This document shows, piece after piece, positions 61,981-64,000 of a DNA stretch of 64,000 nucleotides. The stretch covers positions 338,657 to 402,656 of the forward strand of contig NZ_FOAT01000002.1 of assembly GCF_900109655.1 (NCBI RefSeq). Direction: 5' to 3'. Source of the DNA: Hominimerdicola alba. GTDB taxonomy: Bacteria > Bacillota > Clostridia > Oscillospirales > Ruminococcaceae. A program made the position numbers and the translations under genes. The notes under the pieces were generated by a model. The model was not told where the DNA came from. It saw nothing but the letters and a program-made list of their open reading frames with translations, and made no database searches. The number at the start of each line of letters is the position of its first letter. The stretch's first letter is position 1.

Positions 61981-62154
61981 TTGGCAGAAATTCGTGTTGG
62001 CAAGAACGAAACTCTGGATACCGCTCTTAAGCGTTTTAAGAGATCATGCGCAAGAGACGGCGTTATCGCTGAGGTCCGTAAGAGAGAACACTACGAAAAG
62101 CCTTCGGTAAAGCGTAAGAAGAAGTCCGAAGCTGCTCGTAAGCGCAAGTATTGA
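61981..62154 (+). CDS. rpsU: 30S ribosomal protein S21
   Basis: A 57-residue basic protein of the small subunit. [20 protein letters not shown] and [20 protein letters not shown] are family-typical. A TTG start at 61981, behind GGGAGGG, gives the exact expected N terminus; upstream in-frame codons do not belong to the family. Transcribed alone between promoter and terminator. Confidence 0.95.
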   Translation: MAEIRVGKNETLDTALKRFKRSCARDGVIAEVRKREHYEKPSVKRKKKSEAARKRKY

Positions 62155-62167
62155 TATGATATCAGGA

Positions 62168-62197
62168 AGCGGATACATAATGTGTCCGCTTTTTTGC
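62168..62197 (+). terminator. rpsU terminator
   Basis: Stem AGCGGATACAT / ATGTGTCCGCT (one G-T pair) followed by six T's. Confidence 0.92.
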
Positions 62198-62373
62198 TGT
62201 TCAAAATTAAACCGAGCTTTAGCTGTCATATACACTAACACTGATCCCGAGCCTTACGAAAGTTACCTGTATTGCAATGTACAGGGTGAGGAAAACCGTC
62301 CCGGGCTGGGGGCTTGAAATATATAAATTTGTATGATATAATATATTTAACCAATTACGTCGGAGGAAATGAA

Positions 62374-63534
62374 ATGCGCATAAAAAATGTCAGGATATAT
62401 ACGATGGACGATAATGACCGCGTGATAGATAACGGCTTTGTTACTGTTGAAAACGGCATTATCACAGCGGTGGAGGAGGGAAGTCCCTCGGAGTGCGGTG
62501 ATGATGATATCGACGGCAGAGGAATGACCCTTTACCCCGGGTTTATCGATGCACATACCCATATGGGTCTGACTTCGGCAGGCGTTGGCATCGAGGGTGA
62601 AGACCTGAATGAGGAATTCGACCCCTGCACACCTCAGCTGCGTATCATCGACGGTATAAATCCCATAGATCACAGCTTTGAAATGGCAAGGCAGGCGGGC
62701 GTGACCTGCGTGATAGTATCTCCGGGTTCCACAAACCCTATAGCGGGCAGTATAGCCGCTGTAAAGACAGCGGGCAAGCGCATAGACAAAATGGTCATAA
62801 AGACCGTTGGTATGAAGCTGGCGCTTGGCGAAAATCCCAAGCTGACTTATATGGATCACGAACAGTCCCCCGCAACCAGAATGGCTGTGGCAAGCATTAT
62901 CAGGGATAATCTTTATAAGGCGCAGAGATATATGCAGGATATCGAGCAGGCTGAGAGCGAAAGCGACCTGCCCGACTATGACAGCGCTATGGAAGCTCTT
63001 CTTCCTCTGCTGAGACGTGAGATTAAGGCACATTTCCACTGCCACCGCGCAGATGATATCTTCACTGCGGTGAGGATAGCCAATGAATTCGACCTCGACT
63101 ACACCCTTATCCATTGTACCGATGGTCACATCATAGCGGAAGAACTTGCTGAGGAAAAAGTCAGCTGTGTTGTGGGACCTGTGATATGCGACAGATGCAA
63201 GCCCGAGATGGCAGGACTTACTCCTGCAAATGCGGCTGTGCTTAGAAGCCATGGTCTGGAAGTTGCGGTATGCACCGACCATTCGGAGGTACCCATAGAG
63301 TATCTGCCCATATCGGTGGGTATTTGCATAAAGCACGGCCTGAGCTTTTATGATGGTCTTAAATCAGTGACCTGCACACCCGCAAAGATCGCGGGGATAT
63401 TCGACAGAACAGGTTCCGTCGAAGTTGGAAAAGATGCCGATCTGGTACTTTTTGAGGGCAACCCGTTCGATGTAATGAGCAGTCCCGCCCTTGTAATGAT
63501 AGGCGGAAAAACATTGGGGAGGGATAAGGTCTGA
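62374..63534 (+). CDS. amidohydrolase (imidazolonepropionase-like)
   Basis: A 386-residue metal-dependent hydrolase of the amidohydrolase superfamily. Metal motif PGFIDAHTHMGLT; later histidines in HFHCHRADD, LIHCTDGH and the Asp in VAVCTDHSEVP; a C-terminal KDADLVLFEGNPFD closes the composite domain. Cyclic amide or peptide-derived substrates are typical; the true one is unknown. The start at 62374 follows CGGAGGAA. It overlaps rsmI by one base. Confidence 0.87.
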   Translation: MRIKNVRIYTMDDNDRVIDNGFVTVENGIITAVEEGSPSECGDDDIDGRGMTLYPGFIDAHTHMGLTSAGVGIEGEDLNEEFDPCTPQLRIIDGINPIDHSFEMARQAGVTCVIVSPGSTNPIAGSIAAVKTAGKRIDKMVIKTVGMKLALGENPKLTYMDHEQSPATRMAVASIIRDNLYKAQRYMQDIEQAESESDLPDYDSAMEALLPLLRREIKAHFHCHRADDIFTAVRIANEFDLDYTLIHCTDGHIIAEELAEEKVSCVVGPVICDRCKPEMAGLTPANAAVLRSHGLEVAVCTDHSEVPIEYLPISVGICIKHGLSFYDGLKSVTCTPAKIAGIFDRTGSVEVGKDADLVLFEGNPFDVMSSPALVMIGGKTLGRDKV

Positions 63535-64000
63535 TGGGCAAGCTTTACGTTGTGGGTACTCCCATAGGCAATCTGGGGGATATGACCTTCCGTGCAGTTG
63601 AGACCCTTAAAAATGTGGATTTCATCTGTGCCGAGGATACCCGTGTCACCCTTAAACTGCTGAATCATTTCGAGATAAAAAAACAGCTGATATGCTATCA
63701 GGAGCATAATGCCGCAAAGGCTGGGGAGCAGATACTCGCAAGACTGATAGGCGGAGAGAATGCCGCTATCGTCACCGATGCGGGTATGCCCTGTATATCC
63801 GACCCCGGTGAGAAGCTGGTAAAGCTTTGCGCCGAGAATGATATCAAGGTGGAAGTAGTTCCGGGACCATCGGCGGTAATATCGGCACTGGCGATAAGCG
63901 GGCTGAATACATCAAGATTCAGGTTCGAGGGCTTTCTCTCGGTAAACAAGCGTCAGAGATTCGATCACTTGGCTCAGGTGCGTGATGCCGAAGAAACCCT
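63534..64000 (+). CDS. rsmI: 16S rRNA (cytidine-1402-2'-O)-methyltransferase, 5' part
   Basis: The first 155 residues of a tetrapyrrole-methylase-fold enzyme that methylates C1402 of 16S rRNA with S-adenosylmethionine. LYVVGTPIGNLGDMTFRAVE, CAEDTRVTLKLLNHF, IVTDAGMPCISDPGEKLV and VVPGPSAVISALAISGL are typical. Starts at TGATG, overlapping the amidohydrolase stop. It is cut off by the window end, not broken. Confidence 0.93.
   Translation, partial: MGKLYVVGTPIGNLGDMTFRAVETLKNVDFICAEDTRVTLKLLNHFEIKKQLICYQEHNAAKAGEQILARLIGGENAAIVTDAGMPCISDPGEKLVKLCAENDIKVEVVPGPSAVISALAISGLNTSRFRFEGFLSVNKRQRFDHLAQVRDAEET

Noticed and set aside
62200-62320. Possible riboswitch before the amidohydrolase gene
   Set aside because: A CCTGT/ACAGG hairpin and partial GAGCC/GGGCT pairing are visible, but they match no riboswitch core I know and no terminator or ribosome-site masking is evident.

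Overview
The window looks like a chromosomal segment of an anaerobic, low-to-medium GC Firmicute of the Oscillospiraceae, most probably a Ruminococcus close to R. albus. This rests on the clostridial gene orders (infC-rpmI-rplT; plsX-rnc; smc-ftsY; yhbY-nadD-yqeK-rsfS), a T-box leader, a eukaryote-like HIS6-type HisA, a galactofuranose/arabinose-type ABC importer and strong sigma-A promoters (TTGACA, 17 bp, TATAAT). No rRNA, tRNA, prophage, transposase or CRISPR array was seen.

Layout. 0-9 kb: a membrane GGDEF protein; a leftward T-box operon (membrane protein, SUFU-domain protein, thrS); rny; an O-antigen-ligase-like protein; a small TPR protein. 9-14 kb, leftward: uridine phosphorylase, two DUF3592 membrane proteins that share an upstream sequence module, and nadB-nadC. 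14.5-21.6 kb, rightward: a GntR/AraR-type repressor, an AraC-type regulator and a complete sugar ABC transporter (ytfQ-ytfR-ytfT-yjfF type). 21.7-23.7 kb: an iron alcohol dehydrogenase, a roughly 300-nt structured ncRNA and a DUF1292 protein. 23.88-25.41 kb: a noncoding transcription unit of about 1.5 kb made of repeated, co-varying hairpin modules, the most unusual feature here. 26-30.6 kb, leftward: M50 protease, birA, GH25 lysozyme lipoprotein, thioesterase, HIS6-type hisA, hypothetical. 30.8-35.8 kb: aconitase, small membrane proteins, isocitrate dehydrogenase. 36.3-43.8 kb: infC operon with leader, TrmH-family methyltransferase, dprA, topA, GNAT, trmFO. 43.8-46.7 kb: an accessory island with a membrane protein, a decayed duplicate of its end and three paralogous lipoproteins. 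46.7-58.5 kb: plsX, rnc, radical SAM, smc, nudix, ftsY, rdgB, deaminase, yhbY, nadD, yqeK. 58.6-64 kb: rsfS, leuS, rpsU, amidohydrolase and the 5' part of rsmI.

Three copies of a roughly 300-355 bp dispersed, palindrome-rich repeat lie at 25.65-26.0, 35.85-36.2 and 48.55-48.85 kb. Their hairpins differ in sequence between copies but keep pairing, and two copies carry a perfect parS-like palindrome.

Cooperation: aconitase and isocitrate dehydrogenase form the oxidative arm from citrate to 2-oxoglutarate; nadB, nadC and nadD cover three steps of NAD synthesis (nadA is not in the window); rny, rnc, rsfS, yhbY, trmFO and rsmI serve RNA maturation and translation. All identifications are by eye; no database search was run.
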